Translations under genes and position numbers: made by a program
Part shown: positions 16,379 through 24,754 of the stretch, piece by piece
Position numbering within the stretch: position 1 is the first letter of the stretch
Layout: the number at the start of each line of letters is the position of its first letter
Source: Pseudonocardia sp. C8
GTDB lineage: Bacteria > Actinomycetota > Actinomycetes > Mycobacteriales > Pseudonocardiaceae
Direction: 5' to 3'
DNA: 64,000 nt
NCBI RefSeq assembly: GCF_014267175.1
Contig: NZ_JACMTR010000002.1
Location: forward strand, 5,295,501 to 5,359,500
Notes under the pieces: generated by a model
Told to the model about the DNA's origin: nothing
Seen by the model: only the letters and a program-made list of their open reading frames with translations
Database searches by the model: none

Positions 16379-18400
16379 TCAGGCCCCGTGCGCCGGACGC
16401 TTCCGGCGACGCCGCCCCGCCACACCCGACGCCGCGACGATCGGTGTCGCGGCGCTGGCGTGCGCGTCGCGGTGCCGGCCACCACGACCGCAGTTCTCGA
16501 CACCGCTGCGGGTCCCGGGAAGCGCGGACGCGGAGCGGATCGCACGCGGGGCCGGCACGACGTGGCCGGCGCCGTCGGCGACCGGGCGCACCGCGTTCCG
16601 GAGCGCGTGCAGCCGCTCGGCCCGCTCCGCGTCGGCGACGGCCAGGTCACGCCTCCGGGCAACGGCGGCGAGGTCGGTGGCCACCCCGCTGCCCGGCGCC
16701 CGGGTACCGGCGGAGCGGGCCGCCGCGAACCGGTCCCCGGGCCCGGACGCGGCCGGGGCCACCGCCGGCTCCTCCCGGCGCCGCGGATCCCGGATCGGCA
16801 CGGCCGGCGCGGGGACGACGACGGGCTCGTCCGGCGCCGGTTCGGACGCCGGCGTCGTCGGCTCCGGCTCGGCCACGGGCGCCGTGGGCTGCGGCTCGGC
16901 CACGGGCGCCGTGGGCTGCGGCCCGGTCCCCGGCCCGCTCGACCGCTGTCCGGCCGCCGTCGCCGGACCGGTGCCGGACGACGCGAACGATGCACCCGAC
17001 GTCGCCCGTGCGAACGACCCGGCCGGCGCGAACGACGCGGCCGGTGCGAACGACGGCGAGGACGGGGACGACGTGACGGACCCGATCCTCGGCAGCACCG
17101 CCGTCACCGGGTCGCACCGCGCGTCGTCGGTGGCGACCGGCGCGCTGTCCACAGACCTGTCCACAGCCGTGCGCACCGCGGCGCCTGCGACCGGCCGCGC
17201 CCGCATCCACCGCCGGGCCGGGCACTCGACCAGCGCGTACAGCAGGTGCGCCGCCGGCAGCGTCCCCGCGAGAACGGCCAGCGCGATCAGGTGCCCGGTC
17301 ACGCCCCCGTCCGGGACGAGCCCCCGATCCCCCAGGAACCAGAGGATCTCGAACATCGGGATGTGCACGAGGTAGAGCGCGTACGAGATCCGCCCGCCGT
17401 GCACGACGGCGGCGCGGGTGAGCAGGTGGTGCACCGGCCCCCGGTCGGCGAGCGCCAGCGCGCCGACCAGCACCGGGAACAGCAGCACGGCCGCAGCGGC
17501 GCCGTACCCGGAACCGGGGACCAGCAGGACCGGGATCGCGACGGCGGTGAACGTGGCCGTCCACGACGCCGCCGCGGCGACCGGCCGGCCCGCGACCCGC
17601 GGTTCGGCAGCCCGCGTGGCGGGCACCCAGCCGGCCGTGCCGCGCAGCCGCCGTACGGCCAGCATCGCCAGCACCCCCGCGGAGAACCCGCCGAGGATCC
17701 GCACCAGCCAGCTGTACGGGTAGTACGGCGACCCGACGACCACGAACGCCGCCGCCACCGGGGCCACGCACAGCAGCGACCCGGCCGCCAGGGCCGCGAA
17801 CGGCAGGTTCCGCAGCCGGTGGAAGGCCACGGCGAGCAGGGGGAAGAGCAGGTACGCCAGCCACTCCGCGCTGATCGACCAGGTCGGGCCGACCCAGGAC
17901 GCGCCGTCCAGGTACGGCTCGTCCCACATGTGGACCAGGAGAAGCTGCTGCAGCCACGTGCCGGCGTCCAGCGACGGCTGCACCGCCTGGTAGGCGATCC
18001 GGCCGTCCGGGCCGAGCACGGCGCGCGCCACCAACCACACCCCGAAGAGGTGGAGCACGACCGCGTAGGCGGGCCACATCCGCGCCGCGCGCGCCCACAG
18101 GAACCGGCCCGAGTCGCGCACCCGCAGCCGCGGGCCGAGCCGGTCCAGGTGGGTCCAGGCGATCACGAACCCGCTCAGCACGAAGAACAGGTCCACGCCG
18201 AGTGCACCCTGAGTGATCAGCGGGCCGAGCCGGTCGGCCACCTCGGCGACCCCGGGCAGGGCGGTGAAGTGGAAGTGGAACACCACCACCCACACCGCGG
18301 CGACGATCCGCAGTCCGGTGAGCGCCCGCACCTCACCGGCGGCGGACGGGGCCCGGACGGTGGGATCGGCCGCGGGACGCGTAGGGGCGCTGATGCTCAC
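16379..18400 (-). CDS. Acyltransferase-3 (OafA/YrhL-type) membrane protein with a long disordered tail
   Basis: A 673-aa protein. Residues about 24-395 form an acyltransferase-3 domain with ten or so hydrophobic segments: EVRALTGLRIVAAVWVVVFH (conserved Arg and His), LGVDLFFVLSGFVIAW, and a late SYALYLVHIPMFEIL. Family members O-acylate cell-surface glycans or lipids. After CPARRWMRARP comes about 275 residues rich in Ala, Pro and Ser, with a nine-residue repeat (PQPTAPVAE) and a basic end (RRRRKRP). The tail has high third-position GC, as expected for real coding sequence. The acceptor may be an AG or surface-glycan sugar; this is inferred from context only. Confidence 0.85.
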   Translation of the reverse strand: MSISAPTRPAADPTVRAPSAAGEVRALTGLRIVAAVWVVVFHFHFTALPGVAEVADRLGPLITQGALGVDLFFVLSGFVIAWTHLDRLGPRLRVRDSGRFLWARAARMWPAYAVVLHLFGVWLVARAVLGPDGRIAYQAVQPSLDAGTWLQQLLLVHMWDEPYLDGASWVGPTWSISAEWLAYLLFPLLAVAFHRLRNLPFAALAAGSLLCVAPVAAAFVVVGSPYYPYSWLVRILGGFSAGVLAMLAVRRLRGTAGWVPATRAAEPRVAGRPVAAAASWTATFTAVAIPVLLVPGSGYGAAAAVLLFPVLVGALALADRGPVHHLLTRAAVVHGGRISYALYLVHIPMFEILWFLGDRGLVPDGGVTGHLIALAVLAGTLPAAHLLYALVECPARRWMRARPVAGAAVRTAVDRSVDSAPVATDDARCDPVTAVLPRIGSVTSSPSSPSFAPAASFAPAGSFARATSGASFASSGTGPATAAGQRSSGPGTGPQPTAPVAEPQPTAPVAEPEPTTPASEPAPDEPVVVPAPAVPIRDPRRREEPAVAPAASGPGDRFAAARSAGTRAPGSGVATDLAAVARRRDLAVADAERAERLHALRNAVRPVADGAGHVVPAPRAIRSASALPGTRSGVENCGRGGRHRDAHASAATPIVAASGVAGRRRRKRPAHGA

Positions 18401-18578
18401 GACGGCCCCAACGAGAGCCGATCACCACCGTCACCGGTGACACCTGAAGAGGGCCCGAATGTCGCATCCCGTGACACAGGGTGACGACCGGCCCCCGCGG
18501 CCGGACTTGAGATCCCGACGGGGCGAACCGCGTCCCGCCCGATCACGGGGGCGTCACAGATGATCTTCGGTACCCGTC

Positions 18579-18584
18579 TAGCCT
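18579..18584 (+). promoter_or_regulatory. Candidate -10 hexamer of the emb gene
   Basis: TAGCCT ends 7 nt before the GTG at 18592, the same arrangement as at dprE1, suggesting a leaderless mRNA. Confidence 0.5.
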
Positions 18585-18591
18585 CGGCAGG

Positions 18592-21500
18592 GTGCTGACC
18601 GCCGACACGGAGCCCGACCATCGGGCCGGGACCCGGTCCGGCGACCGCGGTTCCCGCCCTGCCGACCGCCTGCTGGCCGCGGGGCTCGGTCTGGTCTCCG
18701 CGTTGCTGGCGCTGGCGATCCCGTTCCTCCCGGTCGTGCAGAACACCGCGACCGTGACCTGGCCGAACGCGGAGACCGGGACGTCCCCGGTCAACGCGCC
18801 GCTCGTGGCGTACCGCCCGGAGTCCTTCTCGGCGACGATCTCCTGCGACGCCGTCCGCAGCCTCGACGCCCGCACCCCCGGCACGGCCACGGTGCTGTCC
18901 ACGACACCGGACGCGGCACCGACCGGTGACGAGGTCGGGATGCGCCTGACCGTCACCGACGGCACGCTGGCCCTCGACGACCGCGGCCTGCGCGTCGCCA
19001 CGACCGCGCTCCCGCCGCCGGGGGCACCGTGCACGTTCGGCTTCGAGTCGGACAGCGGATCGACGACGTCCACGCTGGCCGGCGAGACCGTCCACGAGAC
19101 CACCCGCGACGACCGGCCGCAGGTCGCGGGCATCTACTCCGATCTCGACGCCGGCCTCGACCCGATGGGCGGGACCACCGTCCGGTTCGACACCGACAAC
19201 CGCTACGACGGTGATGCGTCCGCGCTGAAGGTGGTCGCCGGCACGGTCGCGGTGCTCGCGCTGCTGGGGTCGCTGTTCTTCCTGCGCCGGATCGACGACC
19301 TCGACGCCCGCCGGGTCGTCCACGGGCGACGGCTGGCGGTCGGGCTGCGCGGCCGGGACACCGCACGCGACGCCGTCGTCGTCGCCGTCCTGGTCGTGTG
19401 GGCGCTCATCGGCTCGATGACCCCCGACGACGGCTACATCCTCGACATCTCGCGCGGCAACGACTCGAGCGGCTACATCGGCAACTACCACCGCTGGTTC
19501 GGCGTGCCCGAGGCACCGTTCGGCTGGTTCTACCAGCTGTACTCGCTGTGGAGCGGGATCTCGGACGCCGTGCTGTGGCTGCGGGTCCCGGCCCTGGTGA
19601 TGGGCATCGTCTCCTGGTTCCTGATCAGCCGGGCGCTGCTGCCGCGGCTGGGCACCCGGGTCCGGCGCAGCCGGTCCGCGGGCTGGGCGGCTGCCGGGGT
19701 GTTCCTGTGCTTCTGGCTGCCGTTCAACAACGGGCTGCGCCCGGAGACGGTCGTGATGATCGCCGCGCTGGTGTCGTTCGTGATGCTGGAGCGGGCACTC
19801 GCCACCCGACGGCTGCTGCCGGTCGCGGGCGCGCTGGTGGCCGGGGCGTTCGCCGTCGCCGCGACGCCGACCGGCCTCATCGCCCTCGCCCCGTTCCTCG
19901 CGGCCGCGCGGCCACTGCTGACCCTGCTGACCGAGCGGATCCGCCGTTCCGGTCCGCTGACGACCCTCGCCCCGCTGGCGGCCGCCGGCCTGATCGTGCT
20001 CACCGCCGTGTTCGGCGACCAGACCTGGGCGACGATCGCCGAGGCGACCCGGGTCCGGACGGCCATCGGGCCGAGCCTGTCCTGGTACGAGGAACTCTCC
20101 CGCTACGAGCTGCTGTTCAGCGAGACCCGGGACGGGTCGGTGCAGCGCCGCTTCCCGGTGCTGCTGCTGTGGCTGTGCACGGCCGTGTCGACGGTCGTGC
20201 TGCTGCGCCGGGGCCGCATCCCGGGTGCGGCGCTGGGCTTCTCCCGCCGGCTGCTCGCCAGCACGGCGGTGTCGTTCGCGGTCCTCGCGCTCACCCCGAC
20301 GAAGTGGACCCACCACTTCGGGGCGTTCGCAGCGCTCGGGGCCGGCGTCGCGGCGCTGGCCGCGCTGGCCACCAGCACGGGGGTGCTCCGGTCGCGGCGC
20401 AACCAGGCGGTGTTCCTCGCCGCCGTGCTCGCCGTGACGGGTCTGGCGTTCACCGGCCCGAACACCTGGTGGTACGTCTCCGACTGGGGCGTGCCCTGGT
20501 TCGACAAGCCGGTCTCGGTCAGCGGCATCCGGGCGACCTCGCTGCTGCTGGCGGCCGCGTTCGTCTCGCTGATCGTCGCGGCGGTCGAGCACCTGCGGTC
20601 GAAGTCGGGTGTGCCGCGACCGGTCCGCCAGACCGTCGGCCGGCGGCGGGGCCGGATCGGCCAGGCCCAGGCCGTCCGGCTGGGGTCGGCCCCGCTCGCG
20701 GTGATCTGCGCCTGCATGGTGCTGTTCCAGGTCGCGTCGCTCGCCAAGGGCATGGAGAAGCAGGCGGGCTCGTACTCGCTCGGCGCGGACGTCCTGACCG
20801 ACCCCACCGGCTCCGAGTGCGGCCTGGCCGGGCGGATCCTGGTGGAGACCGACCCCGCGGCGAACGTGCTGCCGCCCGCGCCGCGCACCGGTGGTGCCGG
20901 CGCGGAGCCGCCGGTCGCCGAGGGCTTCGTCCCCGACGGCCTGCCGCCGTCCGGACCGGGGTCGTTGCGGGACACCGGCGGTGACGGTGCCCGGCGGGCC
21001 GGGATCACCGGGACCGGCCCCCTCGGCGGGCCGGTCGTCGGCAGCTGGTCGTCGGACCCGAACACCGTCGGCGACTACCGGTCCGGCTGGTACGCGCTCC
21101 CCGACGCCGCCCGGGACGGCGCCGCACCGCTGGTGCTCGGGATCGCCGGCATCGTCGGCGGCGGGAACTCGCTGACCCTGGAGTTCGCCCGCGACGGGCA
21201 GGTCGTCGACTCGGTCGAGCCGTCCGGCAGCGCCGGAACGGTGACGACGACCTCCGACCACGCCGGCGGCGCCGCGGGTGGCATGGGCTGGCGGGACGTG
21301 CGCCTGCACCTCGCCGGGCGGGAGGCCGCGAACGCCGACTCGGTCCGCGTCGTCGTCTCCGACCGCGGGCTCGGGCCCAACTCGTGGATCGCCGTGGCGC
21401 AGCCGCGGGTCCCGCAGCTCACCGCGCTGACCGAGGTCGTGGCGGGACGCCCCGGTTACCTGGACTGGGCGACGTCGTTCGTGCACCCGTGCCTGAGGCG

Positions 21501-21825
21501 GTTCGACGTGCACCGCGGCATCGCCGAGGTCCCGGCGTTCCGGATGCTTGCCGACATCCAGCAGCGGACGGTCGCCGACGAGTGGGGCCGCGCGTCCAAC
21601 GGCGGCCCGCAGGGGTGGCTCACCCAGGTCGGCGCCCAGCGCTACGTGCCGACCTACCTGCCGGGCGCGTGGGACTTCGACTGGGGCCAGATCCGGCTGA
21701 TCGACCCCTACGAGCCGCGGGCGGTGCCGGCCCCGGTCGAGCACGGGGAACGCACGATGTGGGGCTGGCAGCAGGTCGGTGAGGCGGGCAGCCCGCCCCC
21801 GAACCCGGCGCCGCTGCCGGGCTGA
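18592..21825 (+). CDS. emb: Emb-family arabinosyltransferase (EmbB-like)
   Basis: A 1077-aa GT-C arabinosyltransferase. A first membrane segment (about residues 28-48) is followed by an extracytoplasmic domain, then a multi-helix region with the catalytic DDGYIL motif at about 279-284, FWLPFNNGLRPE, SVSFAVLALTPTKWTHHFG and a WWYVSDWGVPW loop. The C-terminal third is the soluble carbohydrate-binding domain. These match M. tuberculosis EmbB/EmbA closely. It adds arabinofuranose from decaprenyl-phospho-arabinose to AG. The residue matching EmbB Met306 is Ile286. The GTG start has TAGCCT 7 nt upstream. A glfT2 paralogue follows 44 nt downstream. Confidence 0.93.
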   Translation: MLTADTEPDHRAGTRSGDRGSRPADRLLAAGLGLVSALLALAIPFLPVVQNTATVTWPNAETGTSPVNAPLVAYRPESFSATISCDAVRSLDARTPGTATVLSTTPDAAPTGDEVGMRLTVTDGTLALDDRGLRVATTALPPPGAPCTFGFESDSGSTTSTLAGETVHETTRDDRPQVAGIYSDLDAGLDPMGGTTVRFDTDNRYDGDASALKVVAGTVAVLALLGSLFFLRRIDDLDARRVVHGRRLAVGLRGRDTARDAVVVAVLVVWALIGSMTPDDGYILDISRGNDSSGYIGNYHRWFGVPEAPFGWFYQLYSLWSGISDAVLWLRVPALVMGIVSWFLISRALLPRLGTRVRRSRSAGWAAAGVFLCFWLPFNNGLRPETVVMIAALVSFVMLERALATRRLLPVAGALVAGAFAVAATPTGLIALAPFLAAARPLLTLLTERIRRSGPLTTLAPLAAAGLIVLTAVFGDQTWATIAEATRVRTAIGPSLSWYEELSRYELLFSETRDGSVQRRFPVLLLWLCTAVSTVVLLRRGRIPGAALGFSRRLLASTAVSFAVLALTPTKWTHHFGAFAALGAGVAALAALATSTGVLRSRRNQAVFLAAVLAVTGLAFTGPNTWWYVSDWGVPWFDKPVSVSGIRATSLLLAAAFVSLIVAAVEHLRSKSGVPRPVRQTVGRRRGRIGQAQAVRLGSAPLAVICACMVLFQVASLAKGMEKQAGSYSLGADVLTDPTGSECGLAGRILVETDPAANVLPPAPRTGGAGAEPPVAEGFVPDGLPPSGPGSLRDTGGDGARRAGITGTGPLGGPVVGSWSSDPNTVGDYRSGWYALPDAARDGAAPLVLGIAGIVGGGNSLTLEFARDGQVVDSVEPSGSAGTVTTTSDHAGGAAGGMGWRDVRLHLAGREAANADSVRVVVSDRGLGPNSWIAVAQPRVPQLTALTEVVAGRPGYLDWATSFVHPCLRRFDVHRGIAEVPAFRMLADIQQRTVADEWGRASNGGPQGWLTQVGAQRYVPTYLPGAWDFDWGQIRLIDPYEPRAVPAPVEHGERTMWGWQQVGEAGSPPPNPAPLPG

Positions 21826-21869
21826 CAGACTCAGCCGAGCCCGAACCGACCGAGAGGCGACTGCGAGAC

Positions 21870-23768
21870 ATGCTGGACACCGCCGGTACGACCCGCGACG
21901 GCGCCCCCGCACCCGCCGCACCGTGGGCCGGTGACGCACGGCCCGGCCGGCTGGTGGTCCAGCGTGGACCGTTCACCGGGCCGAGCGCGCTGGTGCCGGA
22001 GGACCTCTACGCGGAGGTCCTGCGCGGGGCTGCCCGCCGCGAGCGTGGCCGCATCGAGCTGGCTCCGGCCTCCCTGGTCACGACGAACACGTACTGGGGG
22101 CGGCTGCACGCCACGTACTGGCAGCGCTGGACCGCGGTCGACGAGGTGCGCGTGTCCCTGCGCGCGAGCGGGCGCGGCCGGATCTGGCTGATGGCGTCGG
22201 ACACCAACAAGGTGGCCCGCGCGGTCGCGGTGTCCGATGTCGACGGGGACACCGCCGTGGAGCTCACCGGGCGGATCGACCGGTTCGTCGACGGCGGCGG
22301 GCTCTGGCTGGAGCTGGGCACGGACACCGGGTCCATGACGGTGTCCGATGTGGAGTGGTCGGTCCGGGCTGCCGGTCCGGCCCGGCCCACGACGGTCACC
22401 ATCTGCACGCACAACCGGGTCGAGGACTGCCTGAACACGCTGCAGTCCCTGGTGGACGACACCGAGGCCCGTGCCCGGGTCGCGCTGGTCCGGGTGGTCG
22501 ACCAGGGTAGTGACCCGCTGGAGTCCCGGGACCGGTTCGCGGCGATCGCGGACGCGTTCGGCACGCAGCTCGTCTACCAGCGCCAGCCGAACCTGGGCGG
22601 CGCCGGCGGGTTCACCCGCGGCCTCTACGAGGCCACCGCCGGGGACCCGGCCGACGACCACGACGTCCTCCTCATGGACGACGACGTGCTGCTCGACCCG
22701 GAGATCGTCGTGCGCCTGACCGGGTTCGCCGCGTGCACGGCGACGCCCACCATCGTCGGCGGGCAGATGCTCAACCTGCTGCACCCCGGCCACGTGCACA
22801 TCACCGCCGAGTACGCCGAGCCGGAGCGGCTCCGGGTCGGCCGGCCGGTGCCGGGCGCACTCGAGGAGGGCTTCCTGCTCGGCCGCGACGACCGGGACCT
22901 GCCGACCGTGCAGGACCGGCGGGTCGACACCGAGTACAACGGCTGGTGGTCCTGCCTGATCCCGGCGCCGATCGTGCGCGCGATCGGCTACCCGCTGCCG
23001 CTGTTCTTCCAGTGGGACGACGTGGAGTACGGCTACCGCGCCCGCGAGCACGGCTACCCCACGGTCTCCCTGCCCGGCGCCGGCGTGTGGCACGCCGACT
23101 TCGGGTGGAAGGACTGGGACGAGTGGCACCGTTACTTCAACCAGCGCAACGGCCTGATCACCGCGGCGCTGCGCACCGGGTTCGACCGGCGCACGGTCAC
23201 CACCACGATCGTCGAGCTGCTGGCCCAGTACCTGGTCGCGATGCAGTACGGCCTGGCCGCGACCCTGCTGACCGCGGTCGAGGACTTCCTGGAGGGCCCG
23301 TCGGTCCTCGACGACGGCTCGGCGGCCGCCGCCGCCCGGATCCGCCGGATCCGGGCCGCGTACCCCGAGACGGCGGCCGTGCCGATCTCCGGTGCCGCCC
23401 TGGACCCGCGCGAGTCCGTGGTGCACCTGGCCGGGCCGAAGCCGAGCAAGATGGTCCGGACGTGGCTGAAGCGGGCGGTCCTGCAGGCGTCCGGCCGGCT
23501 GCCGTTCCGGTCCGGGATGGTGCCCGCCGGCGAGGCGCACTGGTGGCACGTGGCGCTGTTCGAGCGGGCGGTCGTGACCGACATGGCCGAGACCGGCGTC
23601 CGGGTCCGGACCCGGGACCGGGAGCATCTGCGCGCGCTCGCCACCCGCGGTGTGCGGACCGTGCGCAGGCTCTACACCGAGGGCCCCGCCGCGGCCCGGA
23701 CCTGGAAGGCGGCCGAGCCCCGGCTGACCGCCCGGGAGACGTGGACCCGGCTCTACTCCACCCCCTGA
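21870..23768 (+). CDS. GlfT2-like galactofuranosyltransferase paralogue
   Basis: A 632-aa protein with the full GlfT2 architecture: an N-terminal beta-rich domain (about 1-170), a GT-A domain with QPNLGGAGGFTRG, metal-binding Asp270-Asp272 in LLMDDDVLL, WWSCLIPAP, catalytic Trp382-Asp383-Asp384 in WDDVEYGYRA, and His408 in VWHADFGW, then a helical C-terminal domain. All catalytic residues I can recognise are kept, so it should be active. The second copy (27730-29739) looks closer to mycobacterial GlfT2. This copy may build a different galactofuranan or lengthen one. It follows emb; its stop directly abuts that of the convergent next gene. Confidence 0.85.
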   Translation: MLDTAGTTRDGAPAPAAPWAGDARPGRLVVQRGPFTGPSALVPEDLYAEVLRGAARRERGRIELAPASLVTTNTYWGRLHATYWQRWTAVDEVRVSLRASGRGRIWLMASDTNKVARAVAVSDVDGDTAVELTGRIDRFVDGGGLWLELGTDTGSMTVSDVEWSVRAAGPARPTTVTICTHNRVEDCLNTLQSLVDDTEARARVALVRVVDQGSDPLESRDRFAAIADAFGTQLVYQRQPNLGGAGGFTRGLYEATAGDPADDHDVLLMDDDVLLDPEIVVRLTGFAACTATPTIVGGQMLNLLHPGHVHITAEYAEPERLRVGRPVPGALEEGFLLGRDDRDLPTVQDRRVDTEYNGWWSCLIPAPIVRAIGYPLPLFFQWDDVEYGYRAREHGYPTVSLPGAGVWHADFGWKDWDEWHRYFNQRNGLITAALRTGFDRRTVTTTIVELLAQYLVAMQYGLAATLLTAVEDFLEGPSVLDDGSAAAAARIRRIRAAYPETAAVPISGAALDPRESVVHLAGPKPSKMVRTWLKRAVLQASGRLPFRSGMVPAGEAHWWHVALFERAVVTDMAETGVRVRTRDREHLRALATRGVRTVRRLYTEGPAAARTWKAAEPRLTARETWTRLYSTP

Positions 23769-24464
23769 TCACCGACCGGGGAGCGACCGGGTAGCTCGCG
23801 TCCGCTCCGGTCCCGGTGCTCGTCCCGGATCGCCGGACCGCCGCGCCCGGACCCCGATCAGGACGGCCGGCAGCACGGCCACCGCGGCCACCGGCATCGG
23901 CGCGCCGAGCACGAACCCGACCGCGAGATCGACGACGACGGCCGCGCACGCCGCCGCGAACATCCACCGCGGCCCGGTTCCCGGCTTCGGGCGGCCGGGC
24001 GTCCACGGCGTCCGGCCCCACGGCTTCGCGATCGACACCCAGGCCTGGAACGCGATCGCCGACACCATCAGCAGGGTCGTGGTGAGCAGCGCGGCCGGCG
24101 GGGCGGACGCCGGGGCGACCCGTGCGCCGTCGAGCATCCCGGACAGCACGAAGATCCCCAGGTACAGCTGGACCAGGGTGATCCCGAACTTCACCGTCAC
24201 CCACCAGTGGTGGAACAAGCCGTACGGCGTCGCGGCGGCGAGCACGATCCCGGTCAGCGCCGATCCGGTGGCGAGCGGGGCGAGCAGCACGGCGTCGAGG
24301 TGGTGCGCGGCGAGCACCGCGGAGGCGCGGGCGGCCGGGTCGGCGGCGGCCAGTGCGAGCAGGACGGCCAGCGACGCGGCGAGCGCCATCCAGCCCACCG
24401 AGGTGAGCACGTGCAGCCAGACGGTGAGCCGGCGCCAGGTCCGGGTCGAGGGCAGCGAGAGCAT
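23769..24464 (-). CDS. Small integral membrane protein, DUF2269-like
   Basis: A 231-aa protein with six hydrophobic segments and a basic C-terminal tail. WLHVLTSVGWMALAASL and the His pair in PYGLFHHWWVTVKFGITLVQ resemble DUF2269-type and related heme-like membrane proteins; no function is established. The ATG at 24464 is chosen; an upstream in-frame GTG 18 nt earlier is possible. Its stop codon is adjacent to that of the glfT2 paralogue, with no bases between. Confidence 0.6.
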   Translation of the reverse strand: MLSLPSTRTWRRLTVWLHVLTSVGWMALAASLAVLLALAAADPAARASAVLAAHHLDAVLLAPLATGSALTGIVLAAATPYGLFHHWWVTVKFGITLVQLYLGIFVLSGMLDGARVAPASAPPAALLTTTLLMVSAIAFQAWVSIAKPWGRTPWTPGRPKPGTGPRWMFAAACAAVVVDLAVGFVLGAPMPVAAVAVLPAVLIGVRARRSGDPGRAPGPERTRATRSLPGR

Positions 24465-24644
24465 GGGTCCAGCCCACCGGACGCGGGGCCCGGCGCCCTC
24501 GGTGACGGCCCCGGGGTCACCCGGGGGACGGTGTCGTCGTTCCGGCGTACCGGCAGCCCGTGGAACCGGTCCCGGTTCGCCGCACGGCGAGCCGCCCGGG
24601 GCGACCCGCGCGCCCGCCGGTGTTCGGTGCTCCGCCCCGGGCCG

Positions 24645-24712
24645 CCCCGCCGACATGCAGCTGAGCGCGAATTGTCGATCTTCTCGGAACCGAGAGCTGC
24701 ATCTCGGCGGGG
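24645..24712. repeat. 18-bp inverted repeat with a 32-nt loop
   Basis: The arms 24645-24662 and 24695-24712 match at 17 of 18 positions (CCCCGCCGACATGCAGCT type). The 290-bp gap 24465-24754 lies between the emb-like stop and the start of the membrane protein gene. The repeat begins 33 nt after the emb-like stop (minus strand) and is a likely 3'-end hairpin. I see nothing else in the gap. Confidence 0.75.
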
Positions 24713-24754
24713 GCCGGGGGTGCGCACCCCGGCCGCCCGCGCGGGACGTGCCGC

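Noticed and set aside
18397..21939. A 1180-codon open frame on the minus strand opposite emb
   Set aside because: Its translation is dominated by Arg, Gly, Pro and Asp with no domains, as expected opposite a GC-rich gene. The plus-strand Emb is well supported by motifs.
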